Assembly (NCBI RefSeq): GCF_003762835.1
Contig: NZ_RJWA01000004.1
Span: forward strand, 124,001 to 188,000
Direction of reading: 5' to 3'
Length of the DNA stretch: 64,000 nucleotides
Source of the DNA: Micromonospora sp. HM5-17
GTDB taxonomy: Bacteria; Actinomycetota; Actinomycetes; Mycobacteriales; Micromonosporaceae
Part shown: piece by piece, positions 45,587 to 55,174 of the stretch
Numbering within the stretch: the stretch's first letter is position 1
Layout of the letters: each line of letters starts with the position of its first letter
The notes under the pieces: generated by a model
The model's input: only the letters and a program-made list of their open reading frames with translations
What the model was told of the DNA's origin: nothing
The model's database searches: none
Program-made: the position numbers and the translations under genes

Positions 45587-47497
45587 TTGAGCGACACCAC
45601 CGACGTGACGTCGGACGTTCCCAACGTCGCTGGCGAAGCCACCACTGGTTCCACCCGCCGTCGGCGGACCGGGACCGGGCTGTCGGCAATGCTGCTGCCA
45701 GAGTTGCAGAGCCTGGCCGCGTCGCTCGGCATCTCCGGTACGGCCCGGATGCGCAAGGGCGAGCTGATCGCCGCGATCTCGGAACGCCAGGGCGGTACCA
45801 CCGGTGCCACCACCGGTGGAGCGCCGCGGCCCCGGGCCGAGGTGTCGGCCGCGGCCGCGCCGGCTCGGGAAGAGGTACGCGCCGAGGTGCGCGAGAACGG
45901 CGAGCGCCCGGACGGTGAGCGGCGCGCCGCGACCGAGCAGGTGCCGGTGGCCGCTGCCGCCGAGGGGGGACGTACGCGGGCATCCCGCCGGTCGCGTGCG
46001 GCCGCCGCCGCTGCCGCCGCCACCGAGACGGAGAGCGAGCCGACCCCGACCGAGCGGACCGAGCGGCAAGAGCGCACCGACGGCGCTGAGCGGACCGATG
46101 GCGCGGAGCGCGCCGAGCGGACCGAACGGGGTGAGCGCGGCGAGTCGCGCAACGGCCGGGACCGCAACGGCAGCGACCGGGGCGAGCGCGGCGACGCGCG
46201 GGGCGAGCGCGGCCAGCGCTCGGCGGAACGGGACAACGACGGCGAGGAGGAGAGCGAGAGCGGCGGACGCCGTAGCCGGCGCAGCCGTTTCCGGGACCGG
46301 CGGCGGGGCCGCGGGGACCGTGCGGAGAACGGTGAGGGCGGCCGGGAGCCACAGGTCAACGAGGACGACGTGCTCGTCCCGGTGGCCGGCATCCTCGACG
46401 TACTGGACAACTACGCCTTCGTCCGGACCACCGGCTACCTCGCCGGGCCGAACGATGTCTACGTCTCGATGTCCCAGGTCAAGAAGTACGGCCTGCGCCG
46501 CGGCGACGCGGTCACCGGCGCGGTCCGCGCGGCCCGGGAGGGCGAGCAGCGGCGGGACAAGTACAACCCGCTGGTCCGGCTCGACACCGTCAACGGGATG
46601 GACCCGGAGGAGGCGAAGCGGCGCCCCGAGTTCTACAAGCTCACCCCGCTGTACCCGCAGGAGCGGCTGCGGTTGGAGACCGAGCCGCACATCCTGACCA
46701 CGCGGGTCATCGACCTGGTCACGCCGATCGGCAAGGGCCAGCGGGCGCTCATCATGTCGCCGCCGAAGGCCGGCAAGACGATGGTGCTGCAGGCGATCGC
46801 GAACGCGATCACCCGCAACAACCCCGAGTGCCACCTGATGGTCGTCCTGGTGGACGAGCGGCCCGAAGAGGTCACCGACATGCAGCGCTCGGTCAAGGGC
46901 GAGGTCGTCGCGGCCACCTTCGACCGTCCGCCGCAGGACCACACCACCGTGGCGGAGCTCGCCATCGAGCGGGCCAAGCGCCTGGTTGAGCTCGGCCACG
47001 ACGTGGTTGTGCTGCTCGACTCGGTGACCCGGCTCGGCCGGTCGTACAACCTGGCCGCACCGGCCAGCGGCCGGATCATGTCCGGCGGTATCGACTCGAC
47101 CGCGCTCTACCCGCCGAAGCGGTTCCTGGGCGCGGCGCGGAACATCGAGAACGGTGGCTCGCTGACCATCATCGCCACCGCGCTGGTCGAGACCGGTTCG
47201 GTGATGGACACGGTCATCTTCGAGGAGTTCAAGGGGACCGGTAACGCCGAGCTGAAGCTGGATCGGAAGATCGCCGAGAAGCGGGTCTTCCCCGCGATCG
47301 ACATCCACACCTCGGGTACCCGCAAGGAGGAGATCCTGCTGGCACCGGAGGAGCTGGCCATCACGCACAAGCTGCGGAAGGTGCTGCACTCGCTCGACTC
47401 GCAGGCCGCACTGGACCTGTTGCTGGACCGGCTCAAGCAGTCCCGGACCAACATCGAGTTCCTGATGCAGATCGCGAAGTCGACTCCGGGCGAGTAG
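45587..47497 (+). CDS. rho: transcription termination factor Rho
   Basis: 636 aa, versus about 420 in E. coli. TTG 45587 has GAGGGAAGG upstream. N-terminal Rho_N helix bundle (residues 25-70), then a ~190-residue low-complexity insert rich in Arg/Gly/Glu/Asp (RGERGE-type runs), the RNA-binding cold-shock fold ([20 protein letters not shown]), and the RecA-type ATPase with PPKAGKT and [15 protein letters not shown]. The insert is typical of high-GC actinobacteria and helps RNA binding. A strong terminator follows. Confidence 0.96.
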   Translation: MSDTTDVTSDVPNVAGEATTGSTRRRRTGTGLSAMLLPELQSLAASLGISGTARMRKGELIAAISERQGGTTGATTGGAPRPRAEVSAAAAPAREEVRAEVRENGERPDGERRAATEQVPVAAAAEGGRTRASRRSRAAAAAAAATETESEPTPTERTERQERTDGAERTDGAERAERTERGERGESRNGRDRNGSDRGERGDARGERGQRSAERDNDGEEESESGGRRSRRSRFRDRRRGRGDRAENGEGGREPQVNEDDVLVPVAGILDVLDNYAFVRTTGYLAGPNDVYVSMSQVKKYGLRRGDAVTGAVRAAREGEQRRDKYNPLVRLDTVNGMDPEEAKRRPEFYKLTPLYPQERLRLETEPHILTTRVIDLVTPIGKGQRALIMSPPKAGKTMVLQAIANAITRNNPECHLMVVLVDERPEEVTDMQRSVKGEVVAATFDRPPQDHTTVAELAIERAKRLVELGHDVVVLLDSVTRLGRSYNLAAPASGRIMSGGIDSTALYPPKRFLGAARNIENGGSLTIIATALVETGSVMDTVIFEEFKGTGNAELKLDRKIAEKRVFPAIDIHTSGTRKEEILLAPEELAITHKLRKVLHSLDSQAALDLLLDRLKQSRTNIEFLMQIAKSTPGE

Positions 47498-47534
47498 TCC
47501 GTCCGGGGCGTCAAGCCCACCGAGGTCACACCCG

Positions 47535-47568
47535 CGCGGGGCCCGGCCACATCCGGCCGGGCCCCGCG
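47535..47568 (+). terminator. terminator of rho
   Basis: Perfect 14-bp stem CGCGGGGCCCGGCC / GGCCGGGCCCCGCG with an ACATCC loop, followed by TCCTGTCTG; 38 bp after the stop. Confidence 0.85.
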
Positions 47569-47588
47569 TCCTGTCTGCCCCGAGTGTT

Positions 47589-47636
47589 AGGAAGGGGCCC
47601 TTCTACGACAAAAAGCGTTAAGCGGGGGCCCTTCCT
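47589..47636. repeat. interspersed palindromic element, copy 2 (decayed)
   Basis: AGGAAGGGGCCC on the left and GGGGGCCCTTCCT on the right flank a ~22-nt AT-rich loop containing CAAAAAGCG; one arm carries a mismatch. Similar in layout to the copy at 28014-28069. Confidence 0.65.
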
Positions 47637-47719
47637 TGCACCCCGGGCGGGTGGAGTTTTCCTTCGAGTAACCCGCTGGGTATTGAAACTTCTGTGCGGC
47701 GTCCGGTTGACTACCGGGC

Positions 47720-50700
47720 ATGTTGCTCCGCCGTCGATCCGGCGCCCTCGCCGGGCTGCTGCTTCTGACGCCGTCCCTCGTCGCGGTCGGCCCATCACCG
47801 GCCGGAGCCGCGCCGGCCGTCCCGGCCCCGGTCGCCACCTCCGCCACCGCCCCCGAGGAGAGCCCACCGGCCTCCTCGGACCGTGCCGTCTCGGCCTCGC
47901 CGGTCACCGCCGCGGCCACCGACGGGATCGAGACCGACACCCGAACCCGGCCCGTCGCCCCCGGGGTCGAGCTGACGTCGTACGACCGCTTCGACGCCAA
48001 CGGGTGGATCCGGGCCGACGCGCTCACCGCCGACCTGACCGGCGGGGTCACCGTCGACTACGTCAACTCGGGGGCGGTGGCCCGGGCCGAACCGCTACGC
48101 GCGGCGGTGGACCGGGCCGGCGCGGTGGCGGCGGTCAACGGGGACTTCTTCGACATCAACAACTCGGGCGCCGCCCAGGGGATCGGCATCCAGAGCGGCG
48201 TGCTGGTGCAGTCTCCGGTCGCCGGCCACCACGAGGCGGTCGGGGTGACCGCCGACGGCATCGGCCGGGTCCTCCAGGTCTACTTCGACGGCACCGCCAC
48301 CCTGCCGACCGGTCCGGTCACCCTCACCCAGTTCAACAACATGGTCGCCCCGGACGGGATCGGTATCTTCACCCCGCTCTGGGGGTCGTACCCGCGTAGC
48401 CGGGCCGTGGCGGGAGCCAGCCGGGTCACCGAGGTCGCGCTGGTCGGCGGCCGGGTCTCCACGGTGAGTGACACGGCCGGCAGCGGGCCTATCCCGGCCG
48501 GCACCACGATCCTGCTCGGTCGCGACGCCGGAGCGGACGCCCTCGCCGCCCTCCGCCCCGGCGACCCGGTCGACATCCGGTACGCGCCGAGGACGTCGGA
48601 CGGCAGCACGCTGCGCGCCGCCATCGGCGGCAACCGGGTGCTGGTACGCGACGGCGTCCCGCAGGACATCGGGGACGTCAACCCCGAGCCCCGGACCGCG
48701 GTCGGGTTCTCCGCCGACGGCCGGAAGATGTTCCTGGTCACAGTGGACGGACGGCAGGCCGACAGCCGGGGCGTGACGCTGACCGAACTCGGCCGGATGA
48801 TGGCCGAACTCGGTGCCCACAACGCGCTCAACCTGGACGGTGGCGGGTCGTCCACCCTGCTGGCGCGCGAACCCGGTCAGCCGGTGGTCCAGGTGGAGAA
48901 CAGCCCCTCCGACGGTTCCGAGCGGCCGGTGCCGAACGGGCTGGCGCTGTTCGCTCCCCAGGGCAGCGGCCGGCTGCGGGCGTTCTGGGTGGAGACCGTG
49001 CTGGACCGGATGACCGCACCCGGGCTCGGCCCGATCCCCGGCGGGCGTCCGGAGCGGGTCTTCCCGGGGCTGACCCGCCGGCTCAGCGCGGCGGGCTACG
49101 ACGAGACGTACGGCCCCGCGCCGGGCACGCCGACCTGGCGTAGCAGCCCGGCCAGCGGCGGCACGGTGGACCGCGACGGCGTGTTCCGGGCCCGCCGGCC
49201 CGGTAAGGTCACCGTCACCGCCGCCCGGGGCCGGGCCCGGGGCGAGCTGGAGCTGACGGTGCTCGGCCCGCTGGCCCGGATCGACACGACCGCCGAGCGG
49301 CTCGGCCTCGCCGGCGTCGACGCCACCGGCACCTTCGGGGTGGTCGGGTACGACGCCGACGGCAACACCGCCCCGATCGAACCCGCCGACCTGCGGCTGG
49401 AGTACGACCACGAGCTGTTCGAGATCACCCCGACCAGCACCGGCCACCTCTCGGTGCGGTCGAAGGTCGGCAGCGGGGCCGGGATGGTCACCGTCCGGGT
49501 CGGCGACAGCAGCACGGTGGTGCCGGTGACGGTGGGGCTCACCGACGTGCCGGTGGCGATGTTCGACGACGCCGCGAACTGGCGGTTCAGTGCCGCCCGG
49601 GCCACCGGCTCGGTCGCGCCGGCCCCCGGCCACACCGGCACCGGGCTGAGGCTGGCGTACGACTTCGGCCAGTCGACCGGCACCCGGGCCGCGTACGCCG
49701 ACCCGCCGGCCTGGATCGAGGTGCCCGGGCAGCCGCAGGCGTTCGGGATGTGGATATACGCCAACGGCAACGGAGAGTGGCCGAGCCTGCACCTGCATGA
49801 CGCGCTGGACCAGCAGCACGTGCTGCGCGGCCCGTACCTGGACTGGACGGGCTGGCGGTACGTCGAGATGCCGGTGCCGGCCGGGGTGGTCTACCCGGTA
49901 CGGGTCCGCCGGTTCTACGTGGCCGAGACCGACGCGGCGGCGCAGTACACCGGGGAGATCGTCATCGACGACATCGTGGCCCGGGTCCCCCCGGAGATCA
50001 CCCCGCCGGCGGAGGAGACCCGCACCGACCGGGTGGTGGTGACCGACGGCACCGTCGACCGCGCGCCGTGGCGGTTCGCGGTCCTCTCCGACGCCCAGTT
50101 CGTCGCCGCCGACCCGGAGAGCGACCTGGTCGCCCAGGCCCGCCGTACGCTGCGGGAGATCCGGGCCGCCCGGCCGGACTTCCTGGTCATCAACGGGGAC
50201 TTCGTGGACACCGCGTACCCGGCCGACTTCGCGTTGGCGAAACGGATCCTCGACGAGGAGCTCCGCGGTGAGGTGCCGTACTACTACGTGCCCGGCAACC
50301 ACGAGATCATGGGCGCCCCGATCACCAACTTCCAGGCGGTCTTCGGCGCGACGACCCGGGTCTTCGACCACACCCCGGCCCGCGGCGGCCGAGCCACCCG
50401 GTTCATCACCCTGGACACCTCCGCCGGCAGCCTGCGGGCCAGCAACTTCGCCCAGGTGCGGGCGCTGCGGGCCGCGTTGGACGGCGCCGCCGCCGATCCG
50501 CGGATCGGCTCCGTGGTGGTGCTGGAGCACCACCCGCTCCGCGACCCCACCCCGGCGAAGGCGAGCCAGCTCGGCGACCGGAAGGAGGCGGCGCTGCTGG
50601 AGCGCTGGCTGGCCGAGTTCCAGGAGGAGACCGGGAAGGGGACGCTCTTCGTCGGCTCGCACGTGGGGACGTTCCACGCCGACCGGGTGGACGGGGTGCC

Positions 50701-51181
50701 GTACGTCGTCAACGGCAACGCCGGAAAGAACCCGTCCACCGCGCCGCACCTCGGCGGATTCACCGGCTGGACGATGTTCGGCGTCGACCCGGTGAGCCCG
50801 GCCGAGGCGGCGCAGGCGCGCCGCGACCCGCTGGTGGCCGGGCCGCGCTGGGTGACCGCCGAGACGCGGGCCCACGTCGACGCGCTGGCGATCACCGCCC
50901 CGGCGAGGGTGCGGGCCGGCGCCAGCGTGTCGGTGACCGCGACCCTCACCCAGCCCGGAGGCCGGCAGGTCCCGGTCGCCGCCCCGGTCAGCGCCGACTG
51001 GGCCGGCTCGGCCACCCTCCACATCGGATCGGCCTCCGGACTGCGTCCCTGGCACGTCGCGTGGTTCGACCCGGCCACCGGCCGGCTCACCGGGCTGCGG
51101 ACCGGCACGGTCCGACTCGCCGTCACGGTGAACGGGGTCCGGGCCGAGCAGACCATCGTGGTCACACCGCGGAAGGGCTGA
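47720..51181 (+). CDS. secreted phosphodiester glycosidase-metallophosphoesterase fusion
   Basis: 1153 aa exported protein (signal peptide LAGLLLLTPSLVAVGPSPAGA). Residues ~60-415 form a NAGPA/DUF2233-type phosphodiester glycosidase domain (AAVNGDFFDINNSG; NALNLDGGGSSTLL). Ig-like and carbohydrate-binding-like regions occupy ~430-770. Residues ~785-1030 are a calcineurin-like metallophosphoesterase with FAVLSDAQF, INGDFVD, PGNHE, LEHHPLRD and GSHVGTFH. A C-terminal ~100-residue beta-rich domain follows. Probably cleaves and dephosphorylates cell-wall or environmental sugar phosphodiesters; the exact substrate is unknown. Confidence 0.85.
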   Translation: MLLRRRSGALAGLLLLTPSLVAVGPSPAGAAPAVPAPVATSATAPEESPPASSDRAVSASPVTAAATDGIETDTRTRPVAPGVELTSYDRFDANGWIRADALTADLTGGVTVDYVNSGAVARAEPLRAAVDRAGAVAAVNGDFFDINNSGAAQGIGIQSGVLVQSPVAGHHEAVGVTADGIGRVLQVYFDGTATLPTGPVTLTQFNNMVAPDGIGIFTPLWGSYPRSRAVAGASRVTEVALVGGRVSTVSDTAGSGPIPAGTTILLGRDAGADALAALRPGDPVDIRYAPRTSDGSTLRAAIGGNRVLVRDGVPQDIGDVNPEPRTAVGFSADGRKMFLVTVDGRQADSRGVTLTELGRMMAELGAHNALNLDGGGSSTLLAREPGQPVVQVENSPSDGSERPVPNGLALFAPQGSGRLRAFWVETVLDRMTAPGLGPIPGGRPERVFPGLTRRLSAAGYDETYGPAPGTPTWRSSPASGGTVDRDGVFRARRPGKVTVTAARGRARGELELTVLGPLARIDTTAERLGLAGVDATGTFGVVGYDADGNTAPIEPADLRLEYDHELFEITPTSTGHLSVRSKVGSGAGMVTVRVGDSSTVVPVTVGLTDVPVAMFDDAANWRFSAARATGSVAPAPGHTGTGLRLAYDFGQSTGTRAAYADPPAWIEVPGQPQAFGMWIYANGNGEWPSLHLHDALDQQHVLRGPYLDWTGWRYVEMPVPAGVVYPVRVRRFYVAETDAAAQYTGEIVIDDIVARVPPEITPPAEETRTDRVVVTDGTVDRAPWRFAVLSDAQFVAADPESDLVAQARRTLREIRAARPDFLVINGDFVDTAYPADFALAKRILDEELRGEVPYYYVPGNHEIMGAPITNFQAVFGATTRVFDHTPARGGRATRFITLDTSAGSLRASNFAQVRALRAALDGAAADPRIGSVVVLEHHPLRDPTPAKASQLGDRKEAALLERWLAEFQEETGKGTLFVGSHVGTFHADRVDGVPYVVNGNAGKNPSTAPHLGGFTGWTMFGVDPVSPAEAAQARRDPLVAGPRWVTAETRAHVDALAITAPARVRAGASVSVTATLTQPGGRQVPVAAPVSADWAGSATLHIGSASGLRPWHVAWFDPATGRLTGLRTGTVRLAVTVNGVRAEQTIVVTPRKG

Positions 51182-51234
51182 GAACGGCCGGCTCCCGGAG
51201 CGGGCCGGACCCCGACCCGACGGGTCACGCCAAC

Positions 51235-51267
51235 CCCGGCGGCGACGCACGCGACGTCGCCGCCGGG
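51235..51267. terminator. bidirectional terminator
   Basis: Perfect 13-bp stem CCCGGCGGCGACG / CGTCGCCGCCGGG with a 7-nt loop, between the convergent phosphoesterase and kinase-phosphatase genes. Confidence 0.75.
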
Positions 51268-51289
51268 CGGCCCGTGGTGACGGTCCGCC

Positions 51290-52189
51290 TCAGAAGTCGC
51301 CGTCGGCGACCTGGAAGACGGTCAGGCCCAGGTCGCGCCACATCCGGACCACCTGCATCCGGTCGTCGAAGACCCCGACCACCCGGTAGCGGTCCCGGAT
51401 CTCCCGGTCGAAGATCTCCCGCTTGACGACCGCGTCCTTCCGCGTGTCGCCGACCGCCCGCATGTGCAGCGCCAGGTACGGGACGCCGACGTGCTCGTCG
51501 AGCCAGCGTTCGGTGACGGCCCGGCAGGAGGCGTCCCGGCCGGAGCAGAAGACGACGCCGTAGCCGGCCGCGTGCATGGCCCGGACCGCCGCGATCACCG
51601 CCGTGTTCGGCCGGTCCTCGCCGACCCGGCTCATGTCGTACGGGCTCCGCCCGGCCATCAGCGCGACCGTGCCGTCGATGTCGACCAGCACGATCTCCGG
51701 GGCGTTCCCGGCCGGCGGCGTGTAGACCCGGGCCGGGGCGCCCGGCTCGGCGGTCGGCACCGGCAACGGCAGCTTCCGACCGGCCAGGTAGCGCTCGTAC
51801 AGCCGCCGGATCGCCTCCTCACCGACCCGGTCCTGCTCCGGGCGCTCGGCGTCGCGGCGGATGCACTCCTCCACCGGTACGTCGGTGAAGTCGTGCACCT
51901 CGAAGCTGGCCCCGAACCGGGCGGCGAGCTCCGCCCAGTCCCGCAGGGTGCGGGAGCGCAGGTTGGTGTCGTCGACGCAGACGTCGATCCCGGCCTTCAG
52001 CAGCGCCTCCACCTGTGCGCGCTGGGCGACGGTCACCTGCCCCTCGGCCCACTGGGTGAACAGCCGCTCGCCGTGCAGCATCCGGCGCAGGTCGTCCCGG
52101 TTCACCCGCACGACACCGGGCTGGAGCTTCCGGGCGAAGGTGGTCTTGCCGGAGGCGGGCAGACCTCGCGTGGCGATCAGTCGGGGCAT
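51290..52189 (-). CDS. polynucleotide 5'-kinase/3'-phosphatase (T4 Pnkp-like)
   Basis: 299 aa from ATG 52189 (AGGAG 5 nt upstream). N-terminal kinase with P-loop GLPASGKT (residues 9-16) and NRDDLR; C-terminal HAD phosphatase with DIDGT at 170-174 and the FCSGRD and VFDDR acidic loops. This kinase-first order matches T4 Pnkp, which heals broken RNA ends by removing the 2',3'-cyclic or 3'-phosphate and phosphorylating the 5' end. It starts 2 bp after the RNA ligase gene, so healing and sealing enzymes are co-expressed. Confidence 0.88.
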   Translation of the reverse strand: MPRLIATRGLPASGKTTFARKLQPGVVRVNRDDLRRMLHGERLFTQWAEGQVTVAQRAQVEALLKAGIDVCVDDTNLRSRTLRDWAELAARFGASFEVHDFTDVPVEECIRRDAERPEQDRVGEEAIRRLYERYLAGRKLPLPVPTAEPGAPARVYTPPAGNAPEIVLVDIDGTVALMAGRSPYDMSRVGEDRPNTAVIAAVRAMHAAGYGVVFCSGRDASCRAVTERWLDEHVGVPYLALHMRAVGDTRKDAVVKREIFDREIRDRYRVVGVFDDRMQVVRMWRDLGLTVFQVADGDF

Positions 52190-52191
52190 CG

Positions 52192-53316
52192 TCACTCCTG
52201 GTCGTGTGGAGTCCAGTCCGCGGCGGGCCGGACCTGCCGCCAGAGCCGAGAACGGTAGTCGCGGCCGTCGAGACGCAGGAAGAGCAGGCCGCGGTCCGGG
52301 TGCCGGGCGGCTCGCGCGGCGAAGTCGCGCCGGGTCCATCCGGCGGGCAACTCGGCCATGATCTCACCGTACGCCTGCTCGATCTGCGCGGCTCGGGCCT
52401 CGACGGACGCGGTCAGCTCGGCCACGACGTCGCGTACCCAGGTGTGGAACTCGTCGGGCAGCGGCGCGACCAGCTCGGCGAGGTCCCCGCCGGTGACCAG
52501 CCGTTCCCAGACGGCCCGGGCGTTGAGTCCGAAGACCATCCGGTGCAGCCGCAGGTACTCCGGGTACTTGACCTTGACCCGGGTGTCGGTGTCCGGCCAG
52601 TGCACGACCAGCCCCTCCCGGTGGGGGCGGGGCGGGGCGGCCAGTGCCTCGGCGAGTGTCCGGTAGGGCAGGCGTTCGACGACCGGCCCCGGCCAGTCCG
52701 GCACCGCCTCCGGGCCGTGGCTGCGCCCGGTCGTGATCTCGACGGTGCCGAGCAGGACCAGGTCGTCGAGGCCGCCGTAGTCCAGCACGATCCGGTTGCC
52801 GGGGTAGACGATCTCGACCAGCACGGTGTGCCCGGGCGGCGGGACGAAGCCGGGGTAGCGGGTGCGCAGCACCCGGGTGGCGTGCCGGGCCTGCGCCGAG
52901 GTGAACGAGCCGCGGGTGGCGACCGCGAAGCCGTCCTCGGTCGGGTAGAGGACACCGAGCGAGCCGTCGACCTTGTCGGTTATCTGCGCTGGCGCGTCGA
53001 GTCGGAGTTCCGGGGCGCCCGGCTGGTCGTGGTGGAAGAACTTCCGGTACGGCCGGGCCACGACCGTCCCGTCCCGGTCGTCCACGATCAGCCCGCGGCA
53101 GGCGACCGTCACCGGCGTCCAGTTGCCGGCGTAGACGCACGCCTCCGTGTAGTTGTAGATCGACAACGGCAGATCGGGGTGTCGCTGGACCCGGACGTGC
53201 CGCTCGGCGACCGCCGCGGCCAGCGCCGCCGGGTCGAGGAGGTCCGCGAGGCGCGGGGCACCGGCGGGCGCGGTCGGGCCGGAGCGCGGCGCGACCGGGG
53301 CGGCGGGGCGGGTCAC
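52192..53316 (-). CDS. T4 Rnl1-like RNA ligase
   Basis: 374 aa from GTG 53316 (GGGAGG 8 nt upstream). Nucleotidyltransferase motif I is DKVDGS with candidate AMP-acceptor Lys115; motif III/IIIa FRGLIVDD-like (CRGLIVDD), IV EGLVVHW and V RVKVKYPEYLRLHR follow. The C-terminal ~100 residues form an Rnl1-type helical tail. ATP-dependent sealing of RNA 3'-OH/5'-phosphate ends is the family activity. The downstream partner is the end-healing kinase-phosphatase; together they resemble the T4 tRNA repair pair. Confidence 0.85.
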   Translation of the reverse strand: MTRPAAPVAPRSGPTAPAGAPRLADLLDPAALAAAVAERHVRVQRHPDLPLSIYNYTEACVYAGNWTPVTVACRGLIVDDRDGTVVARPYRKFFHHDQPGAPELRLDAPAQITDKVDGSLGVLYPTEDGFAVATRGSFTSAQARHATRVLRTRYPGFVPPPGHTVLVEIVYPGNRIVLDYGGLDDLVLLGTVEITTGRSHGPEAVPDWPGPVVERLPYRTLAEALAAPPRPHREGLVVHWPDTDTRVKVKYPEYLRLHRMVFGLNARAVWERLVTGGDLAELVAPLPDEFHTWVRDVVAELTASVEARAAQIEQAYGEIMAELPAGWTRRDFAARAARHPDRGLLFLRLDGRDYRSRLWRQVRPAADWTPHDQE

Positions 53317-53545
53317 GGGTGTGCCTCCCGGCTGAGGGGGAATGCGAAGGGGGAGGAGTGACGTTAACCGTCACGGATCACCTGTGCAGCCCGATTTCGG
53401 GCCGGTGCCCGCGCCATGGCAGACTGGTGAGTCGGCCACCGGTTCCGGTTCACGCCCGAGTCCGTTCCTCGCCAGGCGAGCGCCTGCCGCCGGGGCGGAT
53501 GTCGAGGGGCGACCCGGCGACCATCGACGAAAGGACCGAGGCGAG

Positions 53546-53770
53546 ATGAAGCCGAACATCCACCCCGAGTACGTCACCACCGAGGTCACCTGCTCGTGTG
53601 GGAACAGTTTCACGACCCGCAGCACCGCCAAGGGCGGCGTGATCCACGTCGAGACCTGCAACGCCTGCCACCCGTTCTACACGGGTAAGCAGCGCGTGTT
53701 GGACACCGCCGGCCGGGTCGCGAAGTTCCAGCAGAAGTACGCCAAGGTTCAGGCGAAGAAGGCCAAGTAG
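53546..53770 (+). CDS. rpmE: 50S ribosomal protein bL31
   Basis: 74 aa, zinc-binding (C+) form: CSCG near residue 16 and CNAC near 37 supply four cysteines. [10 protein letters not shown] and [21 protein letters not shown] are signature segments. ATG 53546. A long hairpin follows at 53779. Confidence 0.96.
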   Translation: MKPNIHPEYVTTEVTCSCGNSFTTRSTAKGGVIHVETCNACHPFYTGKQRVLDTAGRVAKFQQKYAKVQAKKAK

Positions 53771-53778
53771 CTGCGTCG

Positions 53779-53818
53779 ACGGCGCCCGCTCCCGGTTACG
53801 GCCGGGGGCGGGCGCCGT
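53779..53818 (+). terminator. terminator of rpmE
   Basis: 11-bp stem ACGGCGCCCGC / GCGGGCGCCGT continued by an inner CCCGG / CCGGG stem; 8 bp after the stop. Transcription may partly continue into prfA. Confidence 0.7.
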
Positions 53819-53893
53819 GTGCGTGCGCCCGGATATCCCGGGCGCCGCGCGCCGGGTACGGGCATTCGTTTGAGCGGAGGAGGGGACACCAGC

Positions 53894-54991
53894 ATGACGG
53901 TCGGGGGCGGTGATCGGCTTGCCGGTCTCCTCGACGAGTACGCGGAGCTGGAACGGCGACTCGCCGACCCGGCGATCCACGCCGACCCGGCGACGGCCCG
54001 ACGGGTGGGTCGGCGTTTCGCCGAGCTGACCCCGCTGCACAAGGCCGCCGGTGAGCTGGAGCAGGCCCGGGCCGACCTGGCCGCCGCCCGGGAACTGTCC
54101 GCCGAGGACCCGGCGTTCGCGGCCGAGGCGGAGGCGATCGCGGCGACGATCCCGGCGCTCGAGGCCCGCCTCGCCGAGCTGCTGATGCCGCGCGACCCGC
54201 ACGACGCCAAGGACGTGATCCTGGAGATCAAGGCCGGGGAGGGCGGCGAGGAGTCCGCGCTCTTCGCCGGCGACCTGCTCCGGATGTACCTGCGGTACGC
54301 CGAGCGGCGGGGCTGGAGAACCGAGGTGATCGACTCCCAGGAGTCGGACCTCGGCGGCGTCAAGGACGTCTCACTGGCGATCAAGAGCCGGGGTACGCCG
54401 GAGGGCGGAAACGGGGTCTGGTCCCGGCTGAAGTGGGAGGGCGGCGTCCACAGGGTGCAGCGGGTGCCGGTCACCGAGTCCCAGGGGCGGATCCACACCA
54501 GCGCGGCCGGCGTCCTGGTGCTGCCCGAGGCCGAGGAGATCGACGTCACGATCGACCCGGACGACGTTCGGATCGACGTCTTTCGTTCGTCCGGGCCGGG
54601 CGGCCAGTCGGTGAACACCACCGACTCCGCGGTGCGGATCACCCACCTGCCGACCGGGATCGTGGTCTCCTGCCAGAACGAGAAGAGCCAGCTGCAGAAC
54701 CGGGAGCAGGCGTTGCGGATCCTGCGGGCCCGGCTGCTCGCCCTCGCACAGGAGCAGGCCGACGCGGCCGCCTCGGACGCCCGGCGCTCCCAGGTCCGTA
54801 CGGTCGACCGGTCGGAGCGGATCCGCACGTACAACTTCCCGCAGAACCGGATCACCGACCACCGGATCGGCTACACGGCGTACAACCTGGATCTGGTGCT
54901 GGCCGGGGAGCTGGACGGGGTGCTCGACGCCCTGGGCGAGGCGGACCGGGCCGCGCGGCTGGCCGGCGAGACCGAGCTGTCCCGCCGCTGA
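53894..54991 (+). CDS. prfA: peptide chain release factor 1
   Basis: 365 aa. GGQ motif at residues 236-238 within [20 protein letters not shown], which triggers peptidyl-tRNA hydrolysis; the N-terminal helical domain and codon-recognition domain are intact. Reads UAA/UAG. ATG 53894 with AGGAGGGG upstream. Its usual partner prmC lies 1.8 kb downstream behind a reversed gene. Confidence 0.96.
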   Translation: MTVGGGDRLAGLLDEYAELERRLADPAIHADPATARRVGRRFAELTPLHKAAGELEQARADLAAARELSAEDPAFAAEAEAIAATIPALEARLAELLMPRDPHDAKDVILEIKAGEGGEESALFAGDLLRMYLRYAERRGWRTEVIDSQESDLGGVKDVSLAIKSRGTPEGGNGVWSRLKWEGGVHRVQRVPVTESQGRIHTSAAGVLVLPEAEEIDVTIDPDDVRIDVFRSSGPGGQSVNTTDSAVRITHLPTGIVVSCQNEKSQLQNREQALRILRARLLALAQEQADAAASDARRSQVRTVDRSERIRTYNFPQNRITDHRIGYTAYNLDLVLAGELDGVLDALGEADRAARLAGETELSRR

Positions 54992-55174
54992 CGCCGCGCC
55001 CGGGTGGGCCCCGGAGGCGAGGCGGCGCACGGGGCGGTGTGCCGCCGGCCCGACGGGCGGGGTCCGTGGCCGGGCGGTGGAGAAGGCGGTGACCGCGTGC
55101 CCACCCGGCACGTCCGGGTCGGCGAGACCCTGCCCGCCGCCGGCCGACCGTCAGGCCCGCCGCCGGGCCGACCG

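Noticed and set aside
45324-45590. 88-codon frame ending at the rho start
   Set aside because: Could be a leader peptide but has strongly biased Arg content, no ribosome-binding site and no recognisable feature; kept only as a note with the leader structure.
45482-47389. Long minus-strand open frame opposite rho
   Set aside because: Repetitive Leu/Arg/Val composition complementary to the RGE-rich rho insert; no ribosome-binding site or motif.
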